From: Rhodopirellula sp. P2
GTDB taxonomy: Bacteria > Planctomycetota > Planctomycetia > Pirellulales > Pirellulaceae
Assembly: GCF_028768465.1 (NCBI RefSeq)
Contig: NZ_CP118225.1
Location: 2,709,001 to 2,773,000 of the forward strand
Direction: 5' to 3'
Length of the DNA: 64,000 bases
Position numbers and translations under genes: made by a program. This document shows positions 9,575 to 19,150 of the stretch, piece by piece. The notes under the pieces are model-generated. The model was not told where the DNA came from, did not search any database, and saw nothing but the letters and a program-made list of their open reading frames with translations. How positions within the stretch are numbered: the first letter of the stretch is position 1; each line of letters opens with the position of its first letter.

Positions 9575-11521
9575 TCAGCCCGCCGCTTGCGGGTCGATTT
9601 CTTCTTCTGGGTGGCTGGTCTTCAGCTCATGATTGAGGATTTCGAGCAAGGTTTGCAGGAAGACAACGACCATGGGACCAACCAGGATCCCGATCGGACC
9701 GAACACGGAAACGCCACCGATCACGCTGAGAAGTGCGAACAGCGGGTGCAGTTGGCTGCGGCCGTGCAGAACGTAAACCTTGATCACGTTGTCGATCGAG
9801 GAAACAACGGCTGCCCCGTAGAGTGCCAACAGTGCAGCGGGGATCCAGCGTTGATCGACCAGACCGAGCCACAAGGCGCAAGGAACCCACACGGATGCGG
9901 CACCTAGGAACGGGACCAATGCCATCACACTGGTCAGGAACAACAACAAGACAATTTGGTCGAAACCACAGAGCCAAAATCCGATGGTTGCCAGAATGCC
10001 TTGGACCAACGCACTGGCGACGCTTGCCAGCACCACCGCCCGGCTGGTTCGGTCAAATTCCGTCAACAGTTGATGTTCGTAGTTGTCGTCCATCGGCGAC
10101 AGTCGCATCAGCGTGCGGATCATCACGGGACCATCGATCAAAAAGAAGTAAACCGACACGACCAAAATCACCAACCCAAAGATGATTTGCGCGACGATGC
10201 TGCCCGTCGCGCTGGTCAACCGAACGAATCGAGGCTGCAAGGATTCACGCGCCATCCGGATCAAGGCTGCAAAATCACCTTCGTCGGGATTGGCGATCAA
10301 GCAGAGTTGGCTGCGAAGGGATCCGCCCAACAACAGATTCATCCAACTTCGAACCGAGGCAGCCGCGATCACCGCGGGCTGTTCGAAGCGTTCGTTGTTG
10401 TTCAGTTGGACGAGCAGCTGAGGTCGAGTGTCGGTGGATGGATCATCATCTTGCGTTTCGGAACCGGAAGAAGCAACGTCACTCGATTCCACAGAGGGTT
10501 CGGACTCAGATACCTGCGGTGAATCTTCGTCGGTGATTGGTTCGGGAAGACTGGGAGGGTCCTGCGCCGGCGGAGGCCTTTCTGAATCGAGCTGCCCAAG
10601 TGAAGAGGTGGCAGGCGCAGGAGGCTTGGGGAGGGGAGTGTCGCCGGCGGAAACATCCCAGTCCGATTCGGTCGTTTGGGATTGGATCGACTGTTCGAGT
10701 AGTTCCGAGAATTCGCTCAGGTTGTCGACCGCAATTTCGGCGGCCGCCTCGGCAACGCCCGCATCGGGGACTTCCGATTGCAAGTAGGTGATGATCGCCG
10801 CCGCTTGATTCAGCTCGTTGATTTTGTCCTGCACCGCTTGAGGGTTGTCAGCTTGGGGCACAGTGATGTCCCCGATGATGCGGTCCAGTTCGCGGAAATG
10901 TTCTGGGTGGGGCAATGACAGGCCGACTTGCGAACGGACACGGTCCATGGCGACCGACATGTTGCTCAGATTCATTTTGCTGAGCAGAATCGTGAACTGA
11001 GTGGTGGCCACTGACACCAAAATCCCCATGGGGAGCAACACGATGAACAAAATCAACGCGGTGGTCGAACCTGCCGCGAGCCGTCGGCGTCGCCCGACTT
11101 TTTCAAAGATCCACAGATGGATCGGGCGGAAGATGACAACCAGCAACGCTGCCAAAAACAGCGGGACAAAGAACCCGACCATCAAGCGGTAGAACAAGAC
11201 GCCAACCGCTAAAATCCCAATCACCAACATGACCACGGACATGATCCGTGAGAGCGATGGCAGTTGAGGGAAGAGGATCTGTTTGCGATTGCCAGGACGG
11301 ACGTCTGCGTCATCGGACTGCGATTCAGGATCACGGACCACCGCGTTCAGCGGTTCGTCACCGGCGGGTTGGGCAGCTGTTTCGGATGCAGATGACGACT
11401 CAGGAAACCCGGAGTCGGGCGGCGTCGAACCAGAAGACGCTGAGCCCGCATCGCTGGAATGGGATTCTTCCCGCGGATCGGAGCCACTGGTTCGTTGCTG
11501 GTTCTTTTTGCGTCGTCCCAC
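9575..11521 (-). CDS. AI-2E family (PerM/YdiK-like) membrane transporter with a large acidic insertion
   Basis: A 648-residue polytopic membrane protein, far longer than the roughly 350-residue norm. A disordered N-terminal tail (1-85, Ser/Asp/Glu-rich) precedes two membrane segments (about 92-135) and a third (about 150-172). The central soluble region carries a Pro/Ser/Glu/Asp-rich insertion (about 285-370). The conserved C-terminal half has the family blocks VMALVPFLGAASVWVPCALW, SSIDNVIKVYVLHGRSQLHP and GVSVFGPIGILVGPM. Family members have been linked to autoinducer-2 or small-molecule/ion export, so the substrate is open. The start is 10 bases after the stop of the heme-binding propeller gene, suggesting co-transcription. 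Confidence 0.85.
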   Translation of the reverse strand: MGRRKKNQQRTSGSDPREESHSSDAGSASSGSTPPDSGFPESSSASETAAQPAGDEPLNAVVRDPESQSDDADVRPGNRKQILFPQLPSLSRIMSVVMLVIGILAVGVLFYRLMVGFFVPLFLAALLVVIFRPIHLWIFEKVGRRRRLAAGSTTALILFIVLLPMGILVSVATTQFTILLSKMNLSNMSVAMDRVRSQVGLSLPHPEHFRELDRIIGDITVPQADNPQAVQDKINELNQAAAIITYLQSEVPDAGVAEAAAEIAVDNLSEFSELLEQSIQSQTTESDWDVSAGDTPLPKPPAPATSSLGQLDSERPPPAQDPPSLPEPITDEDSPQVSESEPSVESSDVASSGSETQDDDPSTDTRPQLLVQLNNNERFEQPAVIAAASVRSWMNLLLGGSLRSQLCLIANPDEGDFAALIRMARESLQPRFVRLTSATGSIVAQIIFGLVILVVSVYFFLIDGPVMIRTLMRLSPMDDNYEHQLLTEFDRTSRAVVLASVASALVQGILATIGFWLCGFDQIVLLLFLTSVMALVPFLGAASVWVPCALWLGLVDQRWIPAALLALYGAAVVSSIDNVIKVYVLHGRSQLHPLFALLSVIGGVSVFGPIGILVGPMVVVFLQTLLEILNHELKTSHPEEEIDPQAAG

Positions 11522-11531
11522 AGACTCCCTT

Positions 11532-14500
11532 TCAATTTTTAGACGCTGCGATCGCGTCGCCTTCGAGTGCGATTCCGAACGCCGACATCATTTCATCACG
11601 ATTGATCGACAACGTGATGCGGTGGCGACCTCGCGACAAGGGGAGATTTTTCAATTGCCAGGTTGGCGTTGGTTTTCCATCCACCCAAGCCTCGAAACCA
11701 TCCCAGCTGTTTTCGCCATCTGCCTGCGGCGTGTTTCCGATCAACTTCAGCGCAATCTTCGCGGTATCGGAGTTCGAATCTGAAGGAGTGACCTCGATGT
11801 CACACCGTACAAAGCTGATGAACGGTGACTGGCGATGTTGTTTGAATTTGTCCAGTTCGTCCAAGCGAATCGTTCCGTCCACCATCGTGGTCTGATCTCG
11901 CCAAGTCATTGCGGGATCATCTTGGGCCGCCGTGTTGACGCTGGTGCGATTCAGTCGGCTGTTTGCCTCGGGGGTGTAGTTCAGCGTTTCAAATCCTCGC
12001 ACGATGTTCGCCGTCGACACGGTGAAATCTGGATCGCGGCCCAGGGCGACCAAAAAGGTCGTCAAATCGACCAATTCGGCTTCGGTCAGATTGTCCAACA
12101 AACCTTCGGGCATCAATGATTTGCCGGGGGCATCATCAAGGATTGCATCGGTTTCGATTTCACGCTCTGTCCCATCGGCCAAACGCAAACGGGTTGCTTC
12201 TTCGGTTTGTCCAATTGCAATGCCGCTGATGACTTCTCCGTCCTCCGTCAAAATCTTGCGAGTGGAGTAGCCTTCTTTCAGTCGAGCACTTGGATCAAGC
12301 AGCGATTCCAGAACGTAGTCGGGCTGCGAACTGCCACCCAAGGAAACCAGGTTGGGGCCGACCAGCCCTCCGGCTGTGCCGATGGCGTGGCAAGAGATGC
12401 ACTGCAACTCCTTCCGCCGGTAGACCAGTTCTCCGCGAGCTGCGGAACCGGATTCCGGGACTCGTTTTAACAGCCGGGTTTTGAGTTCCGGTGTCAGTTC
12501 CCAAGTCGCGTCGGCCAGTTTGCCAGACTTTCGGATCGTTTGTTCCAGGCCTGCATTTCCACCGGCCGAACGGATGGCGCGAAGCAACGTCCGAGCGGTG
12601 TCAGAGGACAACTCCATCTCGTTCAACTTCTCGGTGTAGCGTTTCACCAAATCAGGTCGTGAAAGCGCGCTGACCAACCAGCCATGTGCTGCTTCGGACG
12701 TCTCCGGTTTTGAAAGTGCGCTGAGCACCAGAGGAATCGCAGCACCTGGACGCGAAGCGACCAAGCCATCGATGGCCGCGACTCGATCGGCAACCGATCC
12801 TGCTTTCGCAATGCTCATCAGTTGCTGGTTCGCTTGGGGCGTCGGAAGCGATGCCAGGGCTTTGATCCAGACTTGACGGTCTGCGGCGGAGGCATCCGAT
12901 CGCGTTTGGATCGCGGACAGCAAGGTTGCCTCGGTGGACTTCAACTTCCATTGCTGGGTGGATTGTGAAATCCAACGCAGCGTCGACGGCTGCAGGTCCT
13001 CGGTGGTTTGTTTGCTCAGCCACTGCTTCACGCTGGCATCCGCGTTGGTGGGGGCCACGTTTTTGCGTTTCGAAGTGGACTCCAGCAATGCGCTGATTCG
13101 GCGTTGGACTTGCGTGGGATCGCCGCCGAGCAAACGGCTCAGGACACTCCCCAGTTGCTCCGCGGTTGCCACTTCGCCGATGGCTTTCAGCCATGGGGCA
13201 TCGGCGGCCTCGGGAGACGATTGATCCCACGCGACACGATCGATCAACAGTTTCGCGGCATCGGCGCTGCCGACCGCTCCGACGGACCAGGCAAGAGTTT
13301 GAGGGGAATCTTCCCAGATCTGCTGCAGCGTCTCGTTCCCTTGCTGCCAATGTTCCGCGGTTTCGCGAATTGATTGCCAGAGAGCGAAGTCGAGCGAGTG
13401 TTGGGAGGAGAGCGGTTGATCCGAAGCCAGCGTCCGAGAAAGGATTTGATGCAACCAGACAGCGGAGTCTTCGCTGTCGAGGCGGCCGCATTGCACGACG
13501 ACTTCCAACGTCAACGCGGGATCCGCGATGTCGATCGCCGCTTCGACCAAGCTGGCTGCATCGGTCATCGCTTTCTCTGCGTTGGCAGGATTCACGGTTC
13601 GGGTTTGTTCGGCGGACCGGAATTGACTTCGCAGCCATGCTCTCGCGTTGCTCGGCACCGAACTTGGGTCGGCCTTCCAAGCGTTGAGTTGTGCCATGGC
13701 AGACTCGGTCGCGATGGGTTGGAAGGCGGCTTCGCGAAGCCACTGAGCCTCGAGTTGCCGGTTGTTCAAACCCTCTTCCCGGCTTTGAACCCACTGGTCG
13801 ACCTTGGCAAAGAAGTCGGGTTCTTCCAGGTGATTCCAAAGCGATTGCCGAGCGAATTGACGCACGGTCAGGGATTCATCTTCGAGATAGCTCAGCAGTT
13901 CGGGTGTCGTTGCGGACAGGAACTCGGGCCATGGATCGAGTGGTCGATCGGGAAATGAGAGTCGCCAAATGCGACCGTGTTCGGTGTCGCGACGCGGGTC
14001 ACGGAAGTCGACTTCGCCGTGTTGGATGATGGGGTTGTACCAGTCAGCGATGAGCACCGTTCCATCGGGGCCCATGCGAGCATCGATCGGACGAAAGGCA
14101 ACGTGCTCCGTGGTCAGCAACTCGGGTTGTTGGCGGCTGATGAAGTCCGCTCCGTTGGGACGCACGCTGAACCGGCACACGCGGTGACTTCGGAAGTCAT
14201 TGGTGACCAAGTCGCCTTGCCATTCTGGTGGAATGTGCGTGCCGGAGAGGACTTCCAAGCCGCAATGTTTGGGGCTGCCGGGGTTCAATCCCGGCAACCA
14301 ACGGGTCGCACCAGGGGAGGTCTTGAACACGGCATCGGGGAAGGAGTAACTGATGCCCTCGTAGCCAGCCCCATCGGTGACGAAGGATTCCCCGTTGGCA
14401 TCCATGATGTGTCCCCAGGGATTGATGAAGCCTTTGCAGAAGACATCCAGTTGCCCGGTGCTGGGGCGGTATCGCCAAATCCCGCCACCGTCCAAACGTT

Positions 14501-15101
14501 TGGTTCCATCGGGAGTGTCAATGTGCGAGTGGATGTAGATGGATTGATTGAAATACAGGCAACCATCCGGTCCCCAGCGAAGTGTGTGAACCAAGTGGTG
14601 CGTGTCTTCGGTTCCAAATCCGCTGAGCACGATCCGACGTTCGTCGGCGACGCCGTCGTGGTCGGTGTCTTTGAAGTGCAGCAGTTCGGTGCTGGCCGCG
14701 ACGTAGGCGGCGTGCGGTCCGTCCGGAATCACCCCGGTGGGAATCAGCAGCCCGTCCGCGAAAACGGTGCTGGATTCGGCGACGCCGTCTTGGTCCAAAT
14801 CTCGCAGCACGACAATTTGGTCGTTGGGGATTTCACCCGGTTTGACTTGCGGGTACGACTTGCTGCTGGCGACCCACAGGGCACCCGTGCAGTCGAAGTT
14901 CATTTGGATTGGTTTTCGAATCGCGGGATCGGCCGCGAACAGATTGACCGCCGCGCCGGTGTCCAGTTTCATCGCCGCCGCTTCGGCGACCGGGTCGGGT
15001 TCCGGGATATCGGTTAGATTCCGTTGTGCGTGCGCCGCCGTGGCGAAGCAGCCGAACCAAACCACGAAACAAGACAAAAGAGGGGGGCGACGCAGATTCA
15101 T
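11532..15101 (-). CDS. PVC-type heme-binding protein: beta-propeller, HEAT-like helices and one CxxCH cytochrome domain
   Basis: A 1189-residue secreted protein with a Sec signal peptide ending in ATAAHAQ. Residues about 35-400 look like the planctomycete N-terminal propeller related to PQQ/sugar dehydrogenases (IQMNFDCTGALWVASSKSYP, VVLRDLDQDGVAESS, GPDGCLYFNQSIY). About 420-830 is helical and HEAT-like. A cytochrome c site, CISCHAIG, lies near residue 901 and is followed by the GPNLVSLGG block. A C-terminal part (about 1050-1180) resembles a carbohydrate-binding fold. The family is thought to oxidise sugars or other substrates in the periplasm and pass electrons through the heme, but the substrate is unknown. 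It probably heads a three-gene minus-strand unit. Confidence 0.85.
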   Translation of the reverse strand: MNLRRPPLLSCFVVWFGCFATAAHAQRNLTDIPEPDPVAEAAAMKLDTGAAVNLFAADPAIRKPIQMNFDCTGALWVASSKSYPQVKPGEIPNDQIVVLRDLDQDGVAESSTVFADGLLIPTGVIPDGPHAAYVAASTELLHFKDTDHDGVADERRIVLSGFGTEDTHHLVHTLRWGPDGCLYFNQSIYIHSHIDTPDGTKRLDGGGIWRYRPSTGQLDVFCKGFINPWGHIMDANGESFVTDGAGYEGISYSFPDAVFKTSPGATRWLPGLNPGSPKHCGLEVLSGTHIPPEWQGDLVTNDFRSHRVCRFSVRPNGADFISRQQPELLTTEHVAFRPIDARMGPDGTVLIADWYNPIIQHGEVDFRDPRRDTEHGRIWRLSFPDRPLDPWPEFLSATTPELLSYLEDESLTVRQFARQSLWNHLEEPDFFAKVDQWVQSREEGLNNRQLEAQWLREAAFQPIATESAMAQLNAWKADPSSVPSNARAWLRSQFRSAEQTRTVNPANAEKAMTDAASLVEAAIDIADPALTLEVVVQCGRLDSEDSAVWLHQILSRTLASDQPLSSQHSLDFALWQSIRETAEHWQQGNETLQQIWEDSPQTLAWSVGAVGSADAAKLLIDRVAWDQSSPEAADAPWLKAIGEVATAEQLGSVLSRLLGGDPTQVQRRISALLESTSKRKNVAPTNADASVKQWLSKQTTEDLQPSTLRWISQSTQQWKLKSTEATLLSAIQTRSDASAADRQVWIKALASLPTPQANQQLMSIAKAGSVADRVAAIDGLVASRPGAAIPLVLSALSKPETSEAAHGWLVSALSRPDLVKRYTEKLNEMELSSDTARTLLRAIRSAGGNAGLEQTIRKSGKLADATWELTPELKTRLLKRVPESGSAARGELVYRRKELQCISCHAIGTAGGLVGPNLVSLGGSSQPDYVLESLLDPSARLKEGYSTRKILTEDGEVISGIAIGQTEEATRLRLADGTEREIETDAILDDAPGKSLMPEGLLDNLTEAELVDLTTFLVALGRDPDFTVSTANIVRGFETLNYTPEANSRLNRTSVNTAAQDDPAMTWRDQTTMVDGTIRLDELDKFKQHRQSPFISFVRCDIEVTPSDSNSDTAKIALKLIGNTPQADGENSWDGFEAWVDGKPTPTWQLKNLPLSRGRHRITLSINRDEMMSAFGIALEGDAIAASKN

Positions 15102-15273
15102 TCTTTGGATTTCAATTCTTGACAGAAAATCGGGAGGGCCTTTTCTATGCTTCGTTTTGAACGCTCACAACCTAACAGGTTTCTGCTTGGATGCCGCCGA
15201 TCTGCGTCCTTCCACTCTGCGTCCCTCGACTGACCGCCACTTTAATCAACGCGTCCTGGCTGAACGACCCACC

Positions 15274-15333
15274 ACCCAACCCGCCACCCAACCCGCCACC
15301 CAACGAACCACCCAACCCGCCACCCAACGAACC
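15274..15333. repeat. Five tandem copies of a 12-bp repeat upstream of rlmN
   Basis: Units of 12 bases read ACCCAACCCGCC (15274, 15286 and 15310) or ACCCAACGAACC (15298 and 15322). The array ends 13 bases before the rlmN start codon, so it lies in the probable leader. As the unit is a multiple of three, the opposite strand stays open and would encode a Gly-rich string, which I regard as a by-product of the repeat. Confidence 0.85.
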
Positions 15334-15346
15334 CCACCTCTGCTGA

Positions 15347-16486
15347 ATGTCTGCCGCCGCTGCCACCCACCGACTGTTTCGAATCGACGAGATGGAAACA
15401 TTGCGTCGCGACCGTCGATTGGACCCGCAGGTGATTCGGCAGCTTCGAAACGGGCTGCTGAAAAAGTTTGAGTCGGACGACGTGGTCAGGGAGCGATTTC
15501 CGGCCTCCGACGCGGTCCAGTTGCACGCGTTGAAGCTTTTCCAACGAATGGATTCCGAGATCGATGGGGCAACGAAACTGTTGTTCGAAACCGATTCGGG
15601 ATTGTTGATCGAAAGCGTGATCCTTCGGATCGCATCAGGGCGAACGACGTTGTGCGTGTCCAGTCAGATCGGATGTGCCGCCGCCTGTGACTTCTGCGCG
15701 ACCGGCAAAATGGGGATCGCCAAGAACTTGGCCACCGAGGAGATCTTGGACCAAGTCGTTCAGGCCGGGCAGATTCTTCGAGCCGAAGACCGGCGGCTGA
15801 GCAACATCGTCTTCATGGGCATGGGCGAGCCGTTGCACAACGAAGCCAACGTGACGGAGGCGATTCGATTGCTGACCGCGCCGGACCATTTTGCTCGCTC
15901 CCCCTCCACGGTGCTGGTTTCCACGGTGGGGGTCCCCGCAGCGATGCTGCGGTTGGCCAAGGCGTTTCCGCGATTGAATCTTGCGCTCAGCCTGCATTCC
16001 GCCGATCAAGCAACTCGCGAGACCATCATTCCGCTGGGCAAGAAGGCTTCGCTAACGCAGTTGCAGGACACGATCCAGGAGATTCAAACGATTCAAGATC
16101 GTGAGTTCATGATTGAATACTTGATGCTTCGCGACCGGAATGATTCCGCTGAGGATGCGAAGCGATTGATCGACTGGATTGGCAATCTCCGCGTGCACGT
16201 GAATCTGATTCCGTACAACACGATCGAGGCCTCGCCCCACCTGCAAGCGTCGCCGCGATCGACGATCGAAGCGTTCGCTGACATCTTGAAAGCGTCAGGT
16301 TTGAAGACCACGGTGCGGTACAGTTTGGGGCATGACATCGAAGCCGCCTGTGGGCAATTGATCCGCCAAGAAAACCGTCAGCGGGCGATGCAGGCTCGAC
16401 GAGCGGCGGCGGAGGGCGACTCACATGTTGGCTTCCTCGACGTGCGGCAAGTCGTCGATGGTCTCGAGTCCCAACAGAACGAGTAA
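15347..16486 (+). CDS. rlmN: 23S rRNA (adenine-2503-C2)-methyltransferase RlmN (radical SAM)
   Basis: A 379-residue radical SAM enzyme of the RlmN/Cfr family, which methylates C2 of A2503 in 23S rRNA and A37 in some tRNAs. The iron-sulfur cluster motif is Cys110, Cys114 and Cys117 (CAAACDFC). FMGMGEPL (156-163) and SLHSAD (215-220) are family blocks, and Cys335 in GHDIEAACGQL is in the position of the methyl-carrying catalytic cysteine. A Cfr-type enzyme targeting C8 cannot be excluded from motifs alone, but RlmN is the expected housekeeping gene. Its last 66 bases overlap the 3' end of the opposing scpB gene. The start is the first ATG after the 12-bp repeat array. Confidence 0.9.
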   Translation: MSAAAATHRLFRIDEMETLRRDRRLDPQVIRQLRNGLLKKFESDDVVRERFPASDAVQLHALKLFQRMDSEIDGATKLLFETDSGLLIESVILRIASGRTTLCVSSQIGCAAACDFCATGKMGIAKNLATEEILDQVVQAGQILRAEDRRLSNIVFMGMGEPLHNEANVTEAIRLLTAPDHFARSPSTVLVSTVGVPAAMLRLAKAFPRLNLALSLHSADQATRETIIPLGKKASLTQLQDTIQEIQTIQDREFMIEYLMLRDRNDSAEDAKRLIDWIGNLRVHVNLIPYNTIEASPHLQASPRSTIEAFADILKASGLKTTVRYSLGHDIEAACGQLIRQENRQRAMQARRAAAEGDSHVGFLDVRQVVDGLESQQNE

Positions 16487-17299
16487 TCGCTCGCCGGGAT
16501 AGAACCGCGAAACCAGTTTGTCGGTGCCCTCGCCCGGTTCCCGTTTGACTTCGACCAGGCGCCGACGCACCATTTGATTCAGCAACGAACCGCTGTCGCG
16601 TCCTCTCAAATCCGTGACGCGAGCGGAGGTGATGCCGGGTTGGTAGGCGACCAAGGACAGCACTTCGACGGCGGCTTGATTCAGCCGCGTTTCGCGAACT
16701 TTGCCGGTGAATGCGGCGCGGACGGATTCCACTTCGGGAGCCACCACCATGCGGTACCCGCCGTCTTGTTCGACGATCCGAATGCCCTGGCGTTCGGCGC
16801 GGTACGAGGCATTCAGCTTCTCGATGATTTCCACGACTTCCTCGGGCGAAAAACCTCGCATGATCGAGGCCAGGCGGGGCGGTGTCAGCGGCAGGTTTTC
16901 CGGGTGCCCGACGAACAAGGCGGCTTCCACGATGGCTTCCGGAGTGGCGGCCTGATCAGCGGTGGAGTCCGACTCGGCAGAGCTTTGAGCCGCGACGGCG
17001 AGTGCTTCGTCGCTGTCCGGATCCTCCTCGACAAATTCTTCGCCCGATTCCTCGTTGTTTGGTTGCGGATCTGGTTCGGCACGCAGCAGTTCCGCCGGGT
17101 CCAGGTCCGTGGGCGCGTCATCACCGCTTTCTGACATGGCCGCGACGCGGGCGTAAGCGGCCCCGAGTTGTTCGAGCGAGAAACCTTCCTCATCGTCATC
17201 GAACTCGTTGTCGAGTGCTTCTGCGGTTTCAGCTTGCTCACTTGCAGGCAGCCCGTCTTCGAGGCTCCCGTCTTCCGGCGGATCAGATGGCTCATTCAT
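16421..17299 (-). CDS. scpB: Segregation and condensation protein B (SMC-Scp complex) with acidic N-terminal extension
   Basis: A 292-residue protein. ScpB works with ScpA and SMC in chromosome condensation and segregation. The conserved two-winged-helix core is about residues 125-285 (EAIVEAALFVGHPENLPLTP, ALAFGAV-type strand replaced by YRMVVAPEVES, LSLVAYQPGITSARVTDLRG and LLNQMVRRRLVEV). The first 120 residues are a Glu/Asp-rich extension absent from most ScpB proteins. The ATG overlaps the sigma factor stop by 8 bases, so the two are translationally linked. The 3' end overlaps rlmN on the other strand. Confidence 0.88.
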   Translation of the reverse strand: MNEPSDPPEDGSLEDGLPASEQAETAEALDNEFDDDEEGFSLEQLGAAYARVAAMSESGDDAPTDLDPAELLRAEPDPQPNNEESGEEFVEEDPDSDEALAVAAQSSAESDSTADQAATPEAIVEAALFVGHPENLPLTPPRLASIMRGFSPEEVVEIIEKLNASYRAERQGIRIVEQDGGYRMVVAPEVESVRAAFTGKVRETRLNQAAVEVLSLVAYQPGITSARVTDLRGRDSGSLLNQMVRRRLVEVKREPGEGTDKLVSRFYPGERLLVLLGLETIDDLPHVEEANM

Positions 17300-17936
17300 G
17301 GAAGTTCTGTCGCAATTGTTTCATGCCTCGGTGCAGCAGTCCCGCGACCGATCCAGCGGTTTTGTCCATGCGTTCGGCGACGTCGGACAATTTCAATCCT
17401 TCGAGGTAGTGCAGCGAGATTGCGTCTCGCTGAGCTTCGGGCAACGATTCGATCGCATCGGCCAACGTCAGCAACGATTCGCCCACCATCGCGTGCTGGC
17501 TGGGCGTGCCAACATCGCCGGCCAGCAAACCTTCCAGCCGCATGGACGATTGCGCCACCCGTTGTTCCATCGATTGTTCGCGGCGGATGTCGCGTTTGTC
17601 GCGGTGCAGGTCGCGATCGAGGTGACACATTTGTCGCACCAGAATCTTCCGCAGCCAAGCCCGCCATTCGGCTTCCGTTGTGCCGCGATACTGATCGATG
17701 GCGGCGACCGCTTGCAACATGGTTTGCTGAACGATGTCGGAGGCGCCCAATTTGGCTTTGTAGTTGGCTCGCATTTGCATTCGAGCCAACATCCGCAAAT
17801 AGGGTTCATAGCGAGCGATCTCCTCGGCACGATTCGACGATTCGGCGGAGAAAGCCGGATCGGAGGCGGCGTGGTCCGAAGTCCGTGAATCGCGGGGCTC
17901 GGAGGGGGCGAAATCGGATGGATCGGGGGACGTCAT
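17292..17936 (-). CDS. ECF-type RNA polymerase sigma factor, planctomycete-type
   Basis: A 214-residue sigma factor. Region 2 is about residues 43-110 (YEPYLRMLARMQMRANYKAKL, then the GASDIVQQTMLQA block that binds core polymerase and the -10 element). Region 4 is about 160-212 (LPEAQRDAISLHYLEGLKLSDVAERM with the helix-turn-helix SVAGLLHRGMKQLR). The frame is open upstream to 18080, but the ATG at 17936 avoids overlap with ruvB and leaves a short Asp/Ser/Pro-rich leader. No anti-sigma gene is adjacent; the next gene, overlapping by 8 bases, is scpB. The stimulus and target promoters are unknown. Confidence 0.85.
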   Translation of the reverse strand: MTSPDPSDFAPSEPRDSRTSDHAASDPAFSAESSNRAEEIARYEPYLRMLARMQMRANYKAKLGASDIVQQTMLQAVAAIDQYRGTTEAEWRAWLRKILVRQMCHLDRDLHRDKRDIRREQSMEQRVAQSSMRLEGLLAGDVGTPSQHAMVGESLLTLADAIESLPEAQRDAISLHYLEGLKLSDVAERMDKTAGSVAGLLHRGMKQLRQNFHE

Positions 17937-18064
17937 CGTTGGTTCGATCGGGTTTGTCGCTTCGCGGGTTGGCAGCGGACCGTTACAGTAACAGAACTTT
18001 CCGGGCGGATTGGAGACGTCCCGGACACATTTCACTGCCTGAAACCATTTGAATTGATCGCCTG

Positions 18065-19150
18065 ATGGCTCGCGAAGCAATTTACCAACAATCGAATCCT
18101 GACCCCGGCGGGGATCCGCCCGAGGATGGGCCTCCGCAAACCAACGGCATCGCGGATGGCGGGGATGAGCCCGATCGGGGGCCCGATCCGGATGTCACTC
18201 TGCGCCCGCAACGGATGGCCGAAATGGTGGGGCAAAAGGACGTGATTGAACGATTGCGAATTGCAATCGACGCGGCTCAGGTGCGTGGCGAACCGCTCGG
18301 ACACATTCTGTTCGACGGACCACCGGGGTTGGGGAAAACCACGTTTGCGACCGTGATTCCCTCGGAAATGAACACGACGGTTCAGATGGCCAACGGGGCT
18401 GGGTTGAAAGCCCCGCGAGATTTGCTGCCGTACCTGACCAACGTTTCCCGAGGTTCAGTGCTGTTCATTGATGAAATTCACCGGGTTCCGCGGGCGATCG
18501 AAGAGTACTTGTACACCGCGATGGAGGATTTTCGAATCGACATCGTGTTGGGCGATGGCGTCAACGCGCGCACCTTGAACCTGAGTTTGGAACCGTTCAC
18601 GTTGATCGGTGCGACCACGCGAGCCGGGATGTTGACCGCTCCGCTGCGAGATCGCTTCCAGATCCGAGAGCACTTGGGTTGGTACACGCGAAACGAGTTG
18701 GCGGAGATTGTTCAGCGCAATTCCAAGAAGCTGAACATCGAGGTCGACCCCATCTCGGCGGGGGTCATCGCGGATCGAAGTCGCAGCACACCTCGTTTGG
18801 CCAACAATCGCTTGCTATGGGTGCGGGACTACGCTCAAAGCAAAGCGAATGGCAACGTGGAAGCGAAAATCTGCGAGGCGGCTCTGGACATGATTGGGAT
18901 CGATCATCTGGGGCTCGACAAACAAGATCGCAATTACTTGGACACGCTGATGCGAGTCTTCTTGGGCGGCCCAGCGGGCTTGGACGCGATCGCTCACACG
19001 ATGAACGTCAGTTCGGACACGCTCGAAGACGAAGTCGAGCCGTTTTTGTTGCGAAGCGAGTTGTTGGTCCGAACGCGGCGTGGACGTTTGGCGACACCGA
19101 AAGCGTTTGAGCACATGAAACGGGAAATGCCGAATCGCCCTCTTCCCTGA
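18065..19150 (+). CDS. ruvB: Holliday junction branch migration helicase RuvB
   Basis: A 361-residue AAA+ ATPase that drives branch migration with RuvA during recombination and repair. Walker A is DGPPGLGKTT (about 82-91), Walker B LFIDEIHR (about 138-145), sensor 1 GATTRAG, and the arginine-finger/sensor 2 region SRSTPRLANNRLLWVRDYA. The C-terminal winged helix ends with RRGRLATPKAFEHM. The N-terminal leader of about 45 residues is Pro/Gly/Asp-rich and not conserved. Neither ruvA nor ruvC is adjacent. It is divergent from the sigma factor gene with 128 bases between starts. Confidence 0.93.
   Translation: MAREAIYQQSNPDPGGDPPEDGPPQTNGIADGGDEPDRGPDPDVTLRPQRMAEMVGQKDVIERLRIAIDAAQVRGEPLGHILFDGPPGLGKTTFATVIPSEMNTTVQMANGAGLKAPRDLLPYLTNVSRGSVLFIDEIHRVPRAIEEYLYTAMEDFRIDIVLGDGVNARTLNLSLEPFTLIGATTRAGMLTAPLRDRFQIREHLGWYTRNELAEIVQRNSKKLNIEVDPISAGVIADRSRSTPRLANNRLLWVRDYAQSKANGNVEAKICEAALDMIGIDHLGLDKQDRNYLDTLMRVFLGGPAGLDAIAHTMNVSSDTLEDEVEPFLLRSELLVRTRRGRLATPKAFEHMKREMPNRPLP

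Noticed and set aside
15274-15333. Tandem repeats considered as a CRISPR array
   Set aside because: Units are 12 bases without spacers, and there are no cas genes in the window.
15172-15366. Gly-rich minus-strand frame over the 12-bp repeats
   Set aside because: The Gly/Leu/Ser pattern follows from the repeat unit itself, with no ribosome site or conservation.
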